This document shows positions 24,494 through 34,540 of a DNA stretch of 64,000 nt, piece by piece (position 1 is the first letter of the stretch; every line of letters begins with the position of its first letter). The DNA comes from Thermotoga sp. KOL6. Its GTDB lineage: Bacteria; Thermotogota; Thermotogae; Thermotogales; Thermotogaceae. Under the pieces are notes generated by a model, which worked only from the letters and a program-made list of their open reading frames with translations, was not told the origin of the DNA and searched no databases. The DNA is taken from positions 186,001-250,000 of the forward strand of contig NZ_LNDE01000001.1 of NCBI RefSeq assembly GCF_002866025.1. The letters are read 5' to 3'. Made by a program: the position numbers and the translations under genes.

Positions 24494-25222
24494 ATGGGTG
24501 TGATGAACAAAATACCTATTGAAGGCTTAATCTGCTTGGAAGCTGGAACGGGTGCAGGTAACATGACACGCTACCTTGTCGAAAGAGGAGCAAAGTTAGT
24601 TTATTCAATTAGTAACAATCAGGAACATCTTGATTACGCTCAAAAAAGGCTTCCCAAAAGATATCTCGAAAAGGTTGAGTTCATCAAAGCAGATTTGAGA
24701 AAATTGGACTTCTTGAAAGAAGGGGAAGTCGATCTTATTACCGCTCACATGCTTATTAATGTTGTCACAGCCGTGGATTTATTTTTCATATTCAAGGAAT
24801 TAACAAGGGTAGCAAAAGATGGAGGAATAATGGTGATAAACGACTACAACCCCTTATCGAGCTATCGATCAGAGAGATCCCATCTCGTGGAGAAAATTTT
24901 TAAGATCGAAAATGCTGTCTCCTACCTCGTAGATGGTAAGCCTGCATTGGTATGGTATCCATTCAAATATGTTACTGATTTACTTGAACTTTTAGGCTGG
25001 AAAATCGAAAGTGTAGAGTTGATGTACGATAAAACACCCTGGAACAAAGATTTGCTCGAAGAACACCTCGAGATAATAGAAGAAAAATGCACAAAAATTA
25101 GCAACGAAAATCTGAGAAAAGCCTTACTGTGTGAAGCATTCGAAACCTTTAACCAGATTGATGAGGAGAAAGTAATATACGCAGGTACCATCTACAGCAT
25201 CAAAGCAAGGAAAGGAAAATAA
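24494..25222 (+). CDS. Class I SAM-dependent methyltransferase
   Basis: 242 aa from ATG 24494, after GAAGGTGAT. Motif I is 'CLEAGTGAGNMTRYLVERGA'; an acidic residue ends strand 2 weakly ('VYSISNNQEHL'); motif II/III is 'VEFIKADLRKLDF' and 'VDLITAHMLINVV'. The fold resembles UbiE/small-molecule methyltransferases; no target-recognition domain is present, so DNA methylation is unlikely. It is isolated in the island, next to but convergent with the Mrr gene. A GCCTAAC box lies 10 bp after its stop. Confidence 0.82.
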   Translation: MGVMNKIPIEGLICLEAGTGAGNMTRYLVERGAKLVYSISNNQEHLDYAQKRLPKRYLEKVEFIKADLRKLDFLKEGEVDLITAHMLINVVTAVDLFFIFKELTRVAKDGGIMVINDYNPLSSYRSERSHLVEKIFKIENAVSYLVDGKPALVWYPFKYVTDLLELLGWKIESVELMYDKTPWNKDLLEEHLEIIEEKCTKISNENLRKALLCEAFETFNQIDEEKVIYAGTIYSIKARKGK

Positions 25223-25280
25223 CACAATGCTGCCTAACACCAAAAGGGGTCAACTATCAACTATTGTCGACAACGATATA

Positions 25281-26174
25281 TCATTCTTCCGTGAAATAAT
25301 CCAAGTCTATTTTTTTAATTTCATACGTTGCTACAGTGGAAACCCCCACGTTATATTCGATCATCAAATCGGCCAGTTTTTCACCATCTATGAGTATAAT
25401 TTTGCTATCTATTTTGGAAACATACTCGATTGCAGACTTTGAAAAACTTGACGTCGTTATGAATACGCCTTTTTTCGCCCTTTGACCATGTAATGCCCCC
25501 ACGAATTTCTGGATTTCCGGCCGGCCCACCGGATTGTTCCAACGTTTTGCTTGTATATAAATAATGTCTAATCCTAGCCTGTCTTCTTTTATAATTCCAT
25601 CGATTCCTTCGTCACCCGTCCTTCCAATTGCCTTTCCTGCCTCTTCTCTCGAACCTCCATAACCCATCTTGACCAAAAGATCCACAACTAATTTTTCAAA
25701 AAAGCTTGGAGAACAGGACATTACTTTATCTAATAACTGTGCCACCAGCTCTTTACGCAATCTCTGATAACCTATGGCAATCAACTCTTCGGGAGTATTT
25801 TTGCTTGAATTTGATTCTTCCTTTGAAATTCCTCCCTTTTTTCTAAATTCAATAAATTCTGGAAATCTCAATAAATATTTGACATCAATCTTCTCAGGAG
25901 GATTTTTCAAAACCTCCAAACCTCTTTCTGTGATTTTGAAATAACCACGCCTAGTGGTGCAAAGCAATCCAGCCTTAGTTAAATATACCTTTGCCCATCC
26001 TACTCTACTTTCAAAGATAGTTTGTTGCCCACTGGGCAACATTATCTTTCTTTCCTCTTCAGTTAAACCGAATTTCCCCGCAAGATAATCTATTGCCTCT
26101 CTTCTACTGTGCTCTTTACCATCACTCGCAAACTCCAACAAAGGTAGCATTATAGTTTGGTAATCGGGAATCAT
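25281..26174 (-). CDS. mrr: Mrr-family restriction endonuclease
   Basis: 297 aa. An N-terminal Mrr_N winged-helix domain (about 1-95) is joined to a C-terminal Mrr catalytic domain (about 150-290). The PD-(D/E)XK core is visible: 'GRTGDEGIDGIIKED', then 'IIYIQAKRW' (Q-A-K variant), followed by 'KFVGALHGQRAKKGVFITTSSFS'. Mrr enzymes cut modified or foreign DNA without a partner methyltransferase (type IV). Intact. Start ATG 26174. No cognate modification gene is visible. Confidence 0.9.
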   Translation of the reverse strand: MIPDYQTIMLPLLEFASDGKEHSRREAIDYLAGKFGLTEEERKIMLPSGQQTIFESRVGWAKVYLTKAGLLCTTRRGYFKITERGLEVLKNPPEKIDVKYLLRFPEFIEFRKKGGISKEESNSSKNTPEELIAIGYQRLRKELVAQLLDKVMSCSPSFFEKLVVDLLVKMGYGGSREEAGKAIGRTGDEGIDGIIKEDRLGLDIIYIQAKRWNNPVGRPEIQKFVGALHGQRAKKGVFITTSSFSKSAIEYVSKIDSKIILIDGEKLADLMIEYNVGVSTVATYEIKKIDLDYFTEE

Positions 26175-26323
26175 ACATCTCTACCTCCAGAGATTTTCCT
26201 AGCATTCCCTGTTAATAATACTAACACACAACGTTTGGCGAACAACTATTTTTATGTTGTATACTAATACACAGTTCAAGAGAGCAAAACGATGAGTGTG
26301 AGGATTTACGGTGGGGAGATCAA

Positions 26324-27510
26324 ATGAATAGCAAACGAAATCAGTCAGAAAGAGAAGCTTTAGAAAAATTCATCTCTGACAATCCCGAACTAGAATTGTT
26401 AGAAGAAATCATCGACAGATTCAATATCTTTGCAGCGTTGAATATAGTAAATTATGAAATAAGATATTCTGCTTTCCTATCGTGGTTACTGAATCCCCAA
26501 GAGAATCATGGCCTAAGAGATTATTTTTTAAAAATTTTCCTTAAAAAGTTGATCTTAAAAGCTTCTATATTGGGGATGGAGAGAGTTTCGGTTTTTGACA
26601 TAGACAGCTGGGATTTGGACGATACAGAAGTACTACGAGAGTGGCGAAACATTGACATATTAATAAAACACGATGAACGAAAGTTCGTGTGTGTAATAGA
26701 AAACAAAATGTACTCAAAAGATATAAAAGGATTATCAACAGCGAGTATTCATCGTATAGAAAAATGTTTGTTTATTTAACTATTGAAGGGAACATTCCAT
26801 CCGATAGCGACTACATTCCTATGAGTTACAACGAAATAATCTCGCTAATAGAAGATCTCATAGAAAGAAAAGAAGAAAAGATCGGCCCAGAAATATTGAT
26901 CTTTATAAAGCATTACAGAGATATGTTAAGGAGGTATATTGTGAGAGAATCTGAAATTCAAGAATTGTGTAGGAAAATTTACCAGAAGCACAAAAAGGCA
27001 CTGGACTTAATCTTTGAATACAAATTGGATGATCTATTAGAAATATCAAGAATCCTGACTGAGATGATCGAGAAAGATGAAAATCTGATTCTAGATTCAT
27101 CGAGCAAGTCCTATATAAGGTTTATCTCAAAGAATCTAGATTTTATTCCAAAAAAAGGTGAAGGATGGACAAAATCAGGAAGGATTTTGTTGTTTGAATT
27201 CCAGAATTTCAAGGCAAGATTGTCATTGAACTTGATCATCGGTCCCGGTCCAAGAGAAATCAGAGAAAAACTCTACGACAAAGCATGCGAAAAACCACAG
27301 TTGTTTAACGGGATCGCCAAAAGAAAACTAACCTCTCAATGGTTTACTGTCTACTCCTGTTTATTCTTAAGAAACTACGAAGATAAAAATCTTGAAGAAA
27401 TAAAAAAGATCATCGAGGAAAAATTCGAAAAATTCAAGAAAAACGATCTTCCCCGCATTGAAAAAGAAATAAAGGTGTTGGAAGTAGAATTTCAAGATGA
27501 ATCTCCATAA
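26324..27510 (+). pseudogene. PD-(D/E)XK nuclease-family protein, frameshifted
   Basis: Codons from 26324 ('MNSKRNQSEREALEKFISDN') carry the family's 'YEIRYSAFLSWLLNP' and the catalytic 'WRNIDILIKHD' plus 'CVIENKM' (D...E-x-K). Just after the active site the frame is lost near 26730 and stops at 26779. The rest continues in the +1 frame ('EYSSYRKMFVYLTIEGN' onward) to 27510. Unbroken it would be about 390 aa, like PDDEXK_4 proteins of defence islands. Probably a neighbour partner of the DUF262 gene that follows. Confidence 0.75.
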
Positions 27511-27583
27511 AATTACAAACAGAAATGTCCAATGAGAACAACACAATTTGATACTTTATTTAATTTAGTCAAGAAGTGATAAC

Positions 27584-29323
27584 ATGCACGGATTACCGTT
27601 TGAATCAAGAAATATCAAAATCTCAGGATTAGTAGATGATATCAGAAAGGGAATAATTGCTCTTCCCGACCTTCAAAGACCTTTTGTTTAGGATGCAAAA
27701 AAGGTTAGAGATCTTTTTGATTCTCCCTACAACGGGCTTCCCATAGGCACCATTATTCTATGGAAAGTTAGGGATGCAGAAAGTTTCAAAAAGATCAATT
27801 TAGAAGAGAACACAGTACCGGAATACTTGGTTATAGATGGACAACAAAGGTTAACATCGCTCTATTCAGTGATATACAACAAGCCTGTTTTGACGAAGAA
27901 TTTTAAAGAAAAACCGCTGAATATCTCGTTCAATCCCATAATGGAAAAATTTGAAGTTACAAACGCAGCTATAGAAAAGGATCCAAGATGGATAAAAAAC
28001 ATAAGTGAGATACTACTACCTGAAAATTCAACTTACAAGGTGATCCAGAAATATCTGAGAGATCTTAAATCAAAATTGAGTGACGAAAGATACGATGAGG
28101 AAATCATAGCATCAAGAATAGAAAAATTGAGAAGAATTCTATCATATCCTCTCAATGTTATAGAACTTTCTCATACCCTAGATCCCGAAACCGTTGCAGA
28201 GATATTTGTAAGAATTAACAGCACAGGGAAATCTCTCAACCAGAGCGATTTCATTCTGACTCTTCTTTCCTTATACTGGAATGAAGGGAGGAAAGAGCTC
28301 GAAAAATTCTGTGAATCGTCAAGGATGTTCCCAGAAGATAACACAAGCTCTTCATACAACATAATAGGCATTAAGCCAGACCCTGAGTACCTGGTGAGAG
28401 CAACTGTGGGATATTCCTTTAGAAAGGGAAGACTGAGATACGCATATTTAATACTGAAGGGAAGAGATTTTGAAAATAAAACGATCTCTGAAAATTTGAG
28501 AGTTAAGAATATAAACCTCTACAAAGAAGGTCATCAAAAAGTTGTGAATCTAACGAATTGGCATGACTTTGTAAAAATAATTTACAGTTCTGGATTTGTC
28601 AACGATCGGCTGATAAATTCCAAAATAGCATTTTTTGTTTCCTACACCCTTTACCTTATCGGAAGATACGATTTCACAATTCATCACAAGGAGTTGGAAT
28701 CAATAATAAGAAAATGGTTCGTCTTTTCTGTTCTGACGCAAAGGTATAATACATCAACCGAAACCTTAATAGAACAAGATTTTTCATCTCTGAAGAGTGA
28801 TTTTATAGGAGATCTCAAGAAAATAATGGATGCAGAACTAACTCAAGATTTTTGGGGAATTACTCTTCCAGAAAGGCTCAATTCCTCCTCGATAGAGAAT
28901 CCTGCGTTCAGGGTTTATACAGCAGCTCTTGTTTACAATGATGAGAACGTATTCTTGTCCGACATAAAATTGAGAGATTACTTAAGCCCTGCGGTTAAAA
29001 ACGTTAGGAAAAAGATGATAGATCTTCATCATATATTCCCAAAAGCCTATCTGAAAAGAATAGGTTACAAAGAAAATAAGTTGATAAATCAAGTGGCCAA
29101 TCTTGTTTATATAGAATACAAAGACAACTTAGAAATAAGCGACAAGCCACCCTATGAATATTGGAAAGAAATAACAAAATTTTATCCTGAAGATAAGATC
29201 GAAAATCACATAAGATCTCACGATATACCCAATGGGTTTTGGGGAATGACCTATGAAGAATTCCTTGCTGAAAGGCGAAAGATGATGGCTGCAAGAATAA
29301 GAAAATACTTCACCAAACTTTGA
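27584..29323 (+). pseudogene. DUF262/DUF1524 (GmrSD-type) gene with an amber codon
   Basis: From ATG 27584 the frame reads 'LPDLQRPFV' then TAG at 27689, then 'DAKKVRDLFDS'. The usual family residue here is Trp (RPFVW), so TGG has become TAG. All else is intact: 'VIDGQQRLTSLYS' is the DGQQR nucleotide-binding/hydrolysis motif of DUF262 (ParB-like), and the C-terminal 'DLHHIFPKAYLKRIG' is an HNH nuclease motif. Full length 579 aa. GmrSD proteins restrict glucosylated phage DNA. An internal start near 27827 would lack the N-terminal motif. Confidence 0.8.
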
Positions 29324-29411
29324 ATATCACACCTTATATATTCTTTACAGTCCGATCAGTGCGGAAAAGATCAAGAAATGATTGACAATTATATTGAACA
29401 TGGTGCTATAT

Positions 29412-29426
29412 TACTCACAGTGAGTA
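29412..29426. promoter_or_regulatory. Odd-centre palindrome before corA, possible operator
   Basis: TACTCAC-A-GTGAGTA is a perfect 7-bp inverted repeat 34 bp before the corA start. A TTGACA (29394) and TATATT (29407-ish) lie just upstream with a long 19-bp spacer, so the palindrome would fall at the transcription start, as expected for a repressor site. Confidence 0.5.
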
Positions 29427-29460
29427 TGTTTTTTATTCTTAACAAAAGTGAGGTGAGAAT

Positions 29461-30513
29461 ATGAAGAAGAAAAGACGTTCAATAAAAACAGGGTTGCCAC
29501 CAGGTACCCCCGTATACACAGGAATCGTAGAAAGAGAGACGGAGATTTCCATTATAGAGTACGATTCAGAAAATTATCGTGAAATGAAAGTAGAAAACAT
29601 CGAAGAGAGTTTTCTTCACAAAAGCAAATCAACTGTTTCTTGGATAAATGTTGTAGGACTCTCCAACACAGATATTATTGAGAAGATCGGAAAGAATTTC
29701 CAAATACACCCACTTGTGATCGAAGACATCTTGAACGTCCACCAACGTCCTAAGTTAGAAGATTACGGAGATTACATATTCATTGTTCTGAAAATGATAA
29801 CTTATGACGACAAAATTCATGAAATCGAATCCGAACAGGTAAGTGTGATTCTTGGTGACAATCTCGTTCTCACGTTTCAGGAGAAAAAAAGTGATGTTTT
29901 TGATCCTGTGAAAATTCGTATAAAGAACGACAAAAGCTTGATAAGAAAGATGGGGGCAGATTATTTGGTTTATGCTTTGATCGATGTCATCGTTGATAAC
30001 TATTTTGTAGTTCTCGAAAAAATAGAAGAAGAGATAGAGGATCTCGAAGAAAAGGTCCTGATCGAACCAACCCCTGAGACATCCCAAAGAATCCACAGAG
30101 TTAAGAGAATCCTGATCGATTTTAGAAAAGCAATTTGGCCATTGAGAGAAGTTCTCAGCAATATTGGAAAGATAGAATCCAATCTGATCAAAAGTGCATC
30201 TTTATATTTCAGAGACGTGTACGATCACACGATTCAAGTTATAGATACTCTCGAAACGTTCAAAGAAATGGTGACCGATCTTTTGGACGTTTATCTGTCC
30301 AGCATAAGCAACAAAACTAACGAAATAATGAAAATGCTAACGATAATAGGGACAATCTTCATTCCGCTCACATTCATCACGGGGATCTACGGAATGAATT
30401 TCAGGTACATGCCAGAGCTCGAATGGAAATATGGCTATCCCACGGTCTTAGTCGCAATGTTTGTTATAGGAATATTAATGGTGTTATACTTTAAGAAGAA
30501 AAAATGGTTGTGA
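29461..30513 (+). CDS. corA: CorA-family divalent metal transporter
   Basis: 350 aa. A large cytoplasmic N-terminal domain ('IHPLVIEDILNVHQRPKLEDY') and a long stalk helix precede two C-terminal transmembrane helices with the selectivity motif 'GMN' in 'TGIYGMNFRYMPELEW', ending in the basic 'KKKKWL'. It forms a pentameric Mg2+/Co2+ channel. From memory T. maritima's structurally known CorA is at another locus and differs at many positions, so this is probably a paralogue. Start ATG 29461 after GTGAGGTGAG. It stands before katG with 110 bp between. Confidence 0.93.
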   Translation: MKKKRRSIKTGLPPGTPVYTGIVERETEISIIEYDSENYREMKVENIEESFLHKSKSTVSWINVVGLSNTDIIEKIGKNFQIHPLVIEDILNVHQRPKLEDYGDYIFIVLKMITYDDKIHEIESEQVSVILGDNLVLTFQEKKSDVFDPVKIRIKNDKSLIRKMGADYLVYALIDVIVDNYFVVLEKIEEEIEDLEEKVLIEPTPETSQRIHRVKRILIDFRKAIWPLREVLSNIGKIESNLIKSASLYFRDVYDHTIQVIDTLETFKEMVTDLLDVYLSSISNKTNEIMKMLTIIGTIFIPLTFITGIYGMNFRYMPELEWKYGYPTVLVAMFVIGILMVLYFKKKKWL

Positions 30514-30623
30514 GTTCCAGGGCGGCAGAACTTGTGTGATTCCTTCCTTTTGCTTCATCCTACCAAGTGTACCTCCCGTACATCGAGTCCTGTCGTCTTG
30601 TGAAAATTCAAGGAGGCGACATT

Positions 30624-32816
30624 ATGGAAAAGGCAAAATCCAGAAAGAGATGGATTACAGACTGGTGGCCAAACAGACTAAACCTGAAGATACTGAGGCA
30701 AAACTGTCCTACATCGAATCCGTACGGTGAAAGTTTCAACTACTTCAAAGAGGTCCAAACACTCGATGTTGACGCGGTAGTAGAAGATTTAAAGAATCTG
30801 ATGAAGAATCCACAAGATTGGTGGCCTGCAGACTTTGGACACTATGGACCCCTCTTCATCCGACTTGCTTGGCATAGTTCGGGAAGTTACAGAATATACG
30901 ATGGAAGAGGAGGAGCCAGAAACGGTAGTATCCGTTTTCCACCGCGAATAAATTGGCCGGACAACATAAACCTCGACAAAGCCATAAGACTACTTTGGCC
31001 TATCAAAAAAAAGTATGGCAAGAAACTCTCGTGGGCAGATTTGATCGTTCTAGCAGGAACTGTGGCATTGGAAGATATGGGTGTCAAGATCCTCGGATTC
31101 TCTCTTGGAAGAGAAGACATCTATGAACCCGATGAAAGTCCAGATTGGGGTGCTGAAGAAGAAATGCTCACGGGTGAAAAACGTTTCGATGGTAAGGAAC
31201 TCAGAAAACCCTACGCGGCAACAGAAATGGGTTTGATTTACGTTAATCCCGCAGGACCCGGAGGGAATCCTGATCCTGTTGGCTCTGCGAAAGAAATAAG
31301 ACTCGCTTTTGCAAGAATGGGGATGAACGATGAAGAGACCGTTGCTCTGATTGCAGGTGGACACTCCTTTGGGAAATGTCATGGAGCTGGGCCCAGTAAA
31401 CATCTTGGACCAGATCCAAGTTCTTCTCCCATAGAACAGCAGGGATTGGGTTGGAAGTACGATTATGGAAGCGGAAAGGCCTCACACACTTACACATCTG
31501 GTTTCGAGGTCACATGGTCTTCAACCCCGACGAAATTCGGTTTGCAGTATCTTCAATTTCTCTTTAGATACGACTGGGAACTGGAGAAAAGCCCAGACGG
31601 AAAACCACAATGGGTAGCGAAAGACGCCCCAGAAATAGTACCCGATGCACATGATCCCAACAAGAAACACAAACCGAGAATGTTGACAGCAGACCTTGCT
31701 TTGAGGTTCGATCCCATTTATTCCAAGATAGCAAAAAGATTTCTCGAAAATCCTGATGAGTTCGAAAAGACTTTCGCAAGAGCCTGGTTTAAACTTACAC
31801 ATAGAGATATGGGGTCGAAATCATGTTATGTCGGCCCTTACGTTCCAAATGAAGAATTCGTTTGGCAGGATCCTCTACCAAAGCTAGATTACGAGCTAAT
31901 TGAAGAGAAAGATGTTGAAGAACTGAAGAGAAAGATTCTAGAGTTCGGATTAGGCATATCCCAGCTTGTGTACACAGCTTGGTCCTCAGCTTCAACCTAC
32001 AGAGATTCAGACAGAAGAGGTGGAGCAAACGGAGCCAGATTGAGGCTTTATCCAATGAACGAATGGAAAGTGAATCATCCTGAGGATCTGAAGAAAATAA
32101 TCGAAATCTACGAGAAAATTCAGCGAGAATTCAACGAAAAGCAAGAAAAAGAAGGAAGCAACAAGAAAGTTTCCATAGCCGATTTGATCGTCCTTGGGGG
32201 ATGTACAGCTGTAGAAGAAGCAGCTAGAAAAGCGGGATTCGATGTGAAAGTTCCTTTCACATCCGGCAGGGTGGATGCAACACAAGATCAGATCGAAGTA
32301 GAGTTTTACAAAGAAATCGAGCCTTTCGCTGATGGTTTCAGGAATTATTTCAAGAATCCAGCGGAATTCGATGAGAGCGATGTCTACACAACACCAGAAT
32401 ACTTCCTCGTGGACAAAGCTAACCTTCTGACGTTAACAATACCTGAAATTGTGGTACTCGTTGGAGGAATGAGAGTCCTGGGTGCTACTTACAAATATCA
32501 GAATTATGGAGTTTTCACAGACAAACCTGAAACGCTTACAAACGATTTCTTCGTGAATCTTCTTGACATGGGAATCGAATGGAGACAAGCAGACGATCAT
32601 CGATACTTGTTCGAAGGGTATGAGAGAAAAAGCGAGAAGATCAAGTGGAAAGCAACGAGGGTTGATCTAGTTTTCGGACACCATGATGAATTGAGAGCAA
32701 TCGCGGAAGTCTATGCGGGTGATGATGCGAAAGAAAAATTTGTCCACGATTTTATAAAGGCATGGGATAAAGTGATGAATTTGGATAGGTTCGACTTGAA
32801 ATTCGGAGGGAGGTAA
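30624..32816 (+). CDS. katG: Catalase-peroxidase KatG
   Basis: 730 aa from ATG 30624, after AAGGAGG; the frame opens 19 codons earlier without a ribosome site. Haem-pocket residues are intact: distal R80-x-x-W83-H84 in '[13 protein letters not shown]', proximal His in '[15 protein letters not shown]'. The Trp-Tyr-Met crosslink needed for catalase activity is present: W83, Tyr in '[10 protein letters not shown]', Met in 'ARMGMND'. The C-terminal duplicate domain is present but lacks haem ligands, as usual. It removes H2O2 in the cytoplasm. It is unexpected in a strict anaerobe and probably acquired by transfer. Confidence 0.96.
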   Translation: MEKAKSRKRWITDWWPNRLNLKILRQNCPTSNPYGESFNYFKEVQTLDVDAVVEDLKNLMKNPQDWWPADFGHYGPLFIRLAWHSSGSYRIYDGRGGARNGSIRFPPRINWPDNINLDKAIRLLWPIKKKYGKKLSWADLIVLAGTVALEDMGVKILGFSLGREDIYEPDESPDWGAEEEMLTGEKRFDGKELRKPYAATEMGLIYVNPAGPGGNPDPVGSAKEIRLAFARMGMNDEETVALIAGGHSFGKCHGAGPSKHLGPDPSSSPIEQQGLGWKYDYGSGKASHTYTSGFEVTWSSTPTKFGLQYLQFLFRYDWELEKSPDGKPQWVAKDAPEIVPDAHDPNKKHKPRMLTADLALRFDPIYSKIAKRFLENPDEFEKTFARAWFKLTHRDMGSKSCYVGPYVPNEEFVWQDPLPKLDYELIEEKDVEELKRKILEFGLGISQLVYTAWSSASTYRDSDRRGGANGARLRLYPMNEWKVNHPEDLKKIIEIYEKIQREFNEKQEKEGSNKKVSIADLIVLGGCTAVEEAARKAGFDVKVPFTSGRVDATQDQIEVEFYKEIEPFADGFRNYFKNPAEFDESDVYTTPEYFLVDKANLLTLTIPEIVVLVGGMRVLGATYKYQNYGVFTDKPETLTNDFFVNLLDMGIEWRQADDHRYLFEGYERKSEKIKWKATRVDLVFGHHDELRAIAEVYAGDDAKEKFVHDFIKAWDKVMNLDRFDLKFGGR

Positions 32817-34395
32817 ATGCGTTCATTGTCCTGAATCGATACTTTTTTGGTTTTTTTTTCATCTTGTACATAAGGTTATCCACTACTTCTAGAGTTTTCG
32901 CGAGAGATCCTTGGAATTTTGTTATTCCGTAGGAAAATGTGGGACGTGAAGGATGAGAGCAGTTGAAATCGTCGAGTATCTTCTGAAATATTCCGTGTGC
33001 TTTCTTCGTATTACAATTTCTCAAAACCACCAAAAACTCGTCGCCCCCCATTCTGATTATCAAATCGGAGCTTCTTATGTTTTCTTTTATTTTCTCCACA
33101 AGAAACCTCAGAATCTGATCTCCTACGTCATGACCATACACATCGTTTATCTTCTTGAAATCGTTTATATCTATGAAAACAAATGTATCATCGTCGCTGA
33201 ATTGTACCTCTGTTAAGATCCCTCTATTGTAACCCCCCGTCAGAGGATCTATAAGGCTTTTTACGTGATCAACTGTTGCCTTGACATACATTTCTTTGTA
33301 CTCGTTCACGAGAAAGTAGACGAGTCCAAAAAACATACCAATTACTCCGTAATTAGAGATGAGTTTCGATTCAATGGAAAGAGAGAGCACCATTCCATCG
33401 TGAAGTATACAAAGCGAGAAGAAAAAAGCGGCACCAGATAGAATTTTTGAGTAAGAAGCAAAACTATCAATCAGCAAATAAATACTGTCTACAAACAGTA
33501 AAATTGAAACAGTACTCGTTATTTTATCCAAAGCAACAAAGTCTCCGGTTATCCATACAATAATTCCTGATGTAAGGTTCAAAATCGCAAGAATTCTACC
33601 TACCTTCCTCATTTTTCCAAACAAAATCCTTTCGATTCCAACGATCAAAGCCGACAAACCAAGGTAAGCGGAACTCACAAGAAGTTTTCTGAAGAATAAA
33701 AGAAAATCCGAACCACCAACATCGATGAAATCCACTAAATCGAACATCCAAACAGCAGACAGAAATCCAGCAATAGCCAAATGAATGTAGTTTATTCTCT
33801 TTCCTTTGTGTAGGGATAAAGCTATTATGAGAATTATTGAGGATAAAGCTATAGAGAAACCGATGATCATCGGTGAAACGGTGTTGGTTAAAAACAATAA
33901 AGCGAGGTACCTCGAAAGATTCGAACGATCGATCAAATAAGCGCTTTCAATTCCTACTTCGTATATTCCACTGAGTTCAATGGAAAGCTCCCTGACACGG
34001 TTGGGTAACTCAAAAAACACGGGACGATACCAAAAATGTCCCGAACGCTTTTCTTCAAGACCCATTGCTCCGATTTTCAAGTCGTTCGCATAAACGGCCA
34101 AATACGAAAAATATGCCTGCGGGATGTAAAGGTATCTTTTTGAAGATTCAAACGCTTTTTCAGGGAGATTAGCTTTTATCAAAATCTCAATGGGTGTTTT
34201 GGAAACCAATCTAAAACCTGTGTTCAGATACCTAGATGTATTGATTGAAGATCTGAGTACTCTCCAAGTTTGTATTGGATATCCTCCCTCAGGATGCATC
34301 GTGTACACGAACAGAAAAGCCAACAAAACGAACACTGAAATTCCTGCTATCAAAGAAACAATGTGATATCCGACATGATACAAAAATTTTTTCAA
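32752..34395 (-). CDS. Seven-helix membrane diguanylate cyclase (GGDEF)
   Basis: About 547 aa. One N-terminal helix, an extracytoplasmic beta-rich domain (about 35-165), then about seven transmembrane helices (about 165-370) as in 7TM-DISM receptors, and a C-terminal GGDEF domain with '[11 protein letters not shown]' and an RxxD inhibitory site (R-S-S-D) five residues before it. Likely a c-di-GMP-producing receptor. I chose TTG 34395, 6 nt after GAGGTG; GTG 34404 and 34401 are alternatives. Its last 65 bp overlap the end of the convergent katG, a tail that looks added. Confidence 0.85.
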   Translation of the reverse strand: MKKFLYHVGYHIVSLIAGISVFVLLAFLFVYTMHPEGGYPIQTWRVLRSSINTSRYLNTGFRLVSKTPIEILIKANLPEKAFESSKRYLYIPQAYFSYLAVYANDLKIGAMGLEEKRSGHFWYRPVFFELPNRVRELSIELSGIYEVGIESAYLIDRSNLSRYLALLFLTNTVSPMIIGFSIALSSIILIIALSLHKGKRINYIHLAIAGFLSAVWMFDLVDFIDVGGSDFLLFFRKLLVSSAYLGLSALIVGIERILFGKMRKVGRILAILNLTSGIIVWITGDFVALDKITSTVSILLFVDSIYLLIDSFASYSKILSGAAFFFSLCILHDGMVLSLSIESKLISNYGVIGMFFGLVYFLVNEYKEMYVKATVDHVKSLIDPLTGGYNRGILTEVQFSDDDTFVFIDINDFKKINDVYGHDVGDQILRFLVEKIKENIRSSDLIIRMGGDEFLVVLRNCNTKKAHGIFQKILDDFNCSHPSRPTFSYGITKFQGSLAKTLEVVDNLMYKMKKKPKKYRFRTMNAFTSLRISSRTYPNSSLYPMPL

Positions 34396-34510
34396 TAACA
34401 CCACCTCGTTGGATGAAGAAACATCCTGAAAACAATTATAACAGTCACCGTAATATTACAGCTGGTTCTATCGTGTTTTTCTAAGGTGAAATGACCATTT
34501 TGGACTCATA

Positions 34511-34539
34511 CTGAAAAGAAAAAGGGAGCACAAGCTCCC
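34511..34539 (-). terminator. Terminator of the galactose operon
   Basis: On the minus strand GGGAGC-TTGT-GCTCCC followed by TTTTTCTTTTCAG, starting 2 bp after the galK stop. Confidence 0.9.
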
Positions 34540-34540
34540 T

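Noticed and set aside
24494-25222. Methyltransferase plus Mrr as a restriction-modification pair
   Set aside because: The methyltransferase lacks DNA methyltransferase motifs (no NPPY, DPPY or PCQ) and a target-recognition domain, and the genes are convergent.
29324-29460. Mg2+ (M-box) riboswitch before corA
   Set aside because: The region is too short and AT-rich and shows only the 15-bp palindrome, not the multi-helix M-box.
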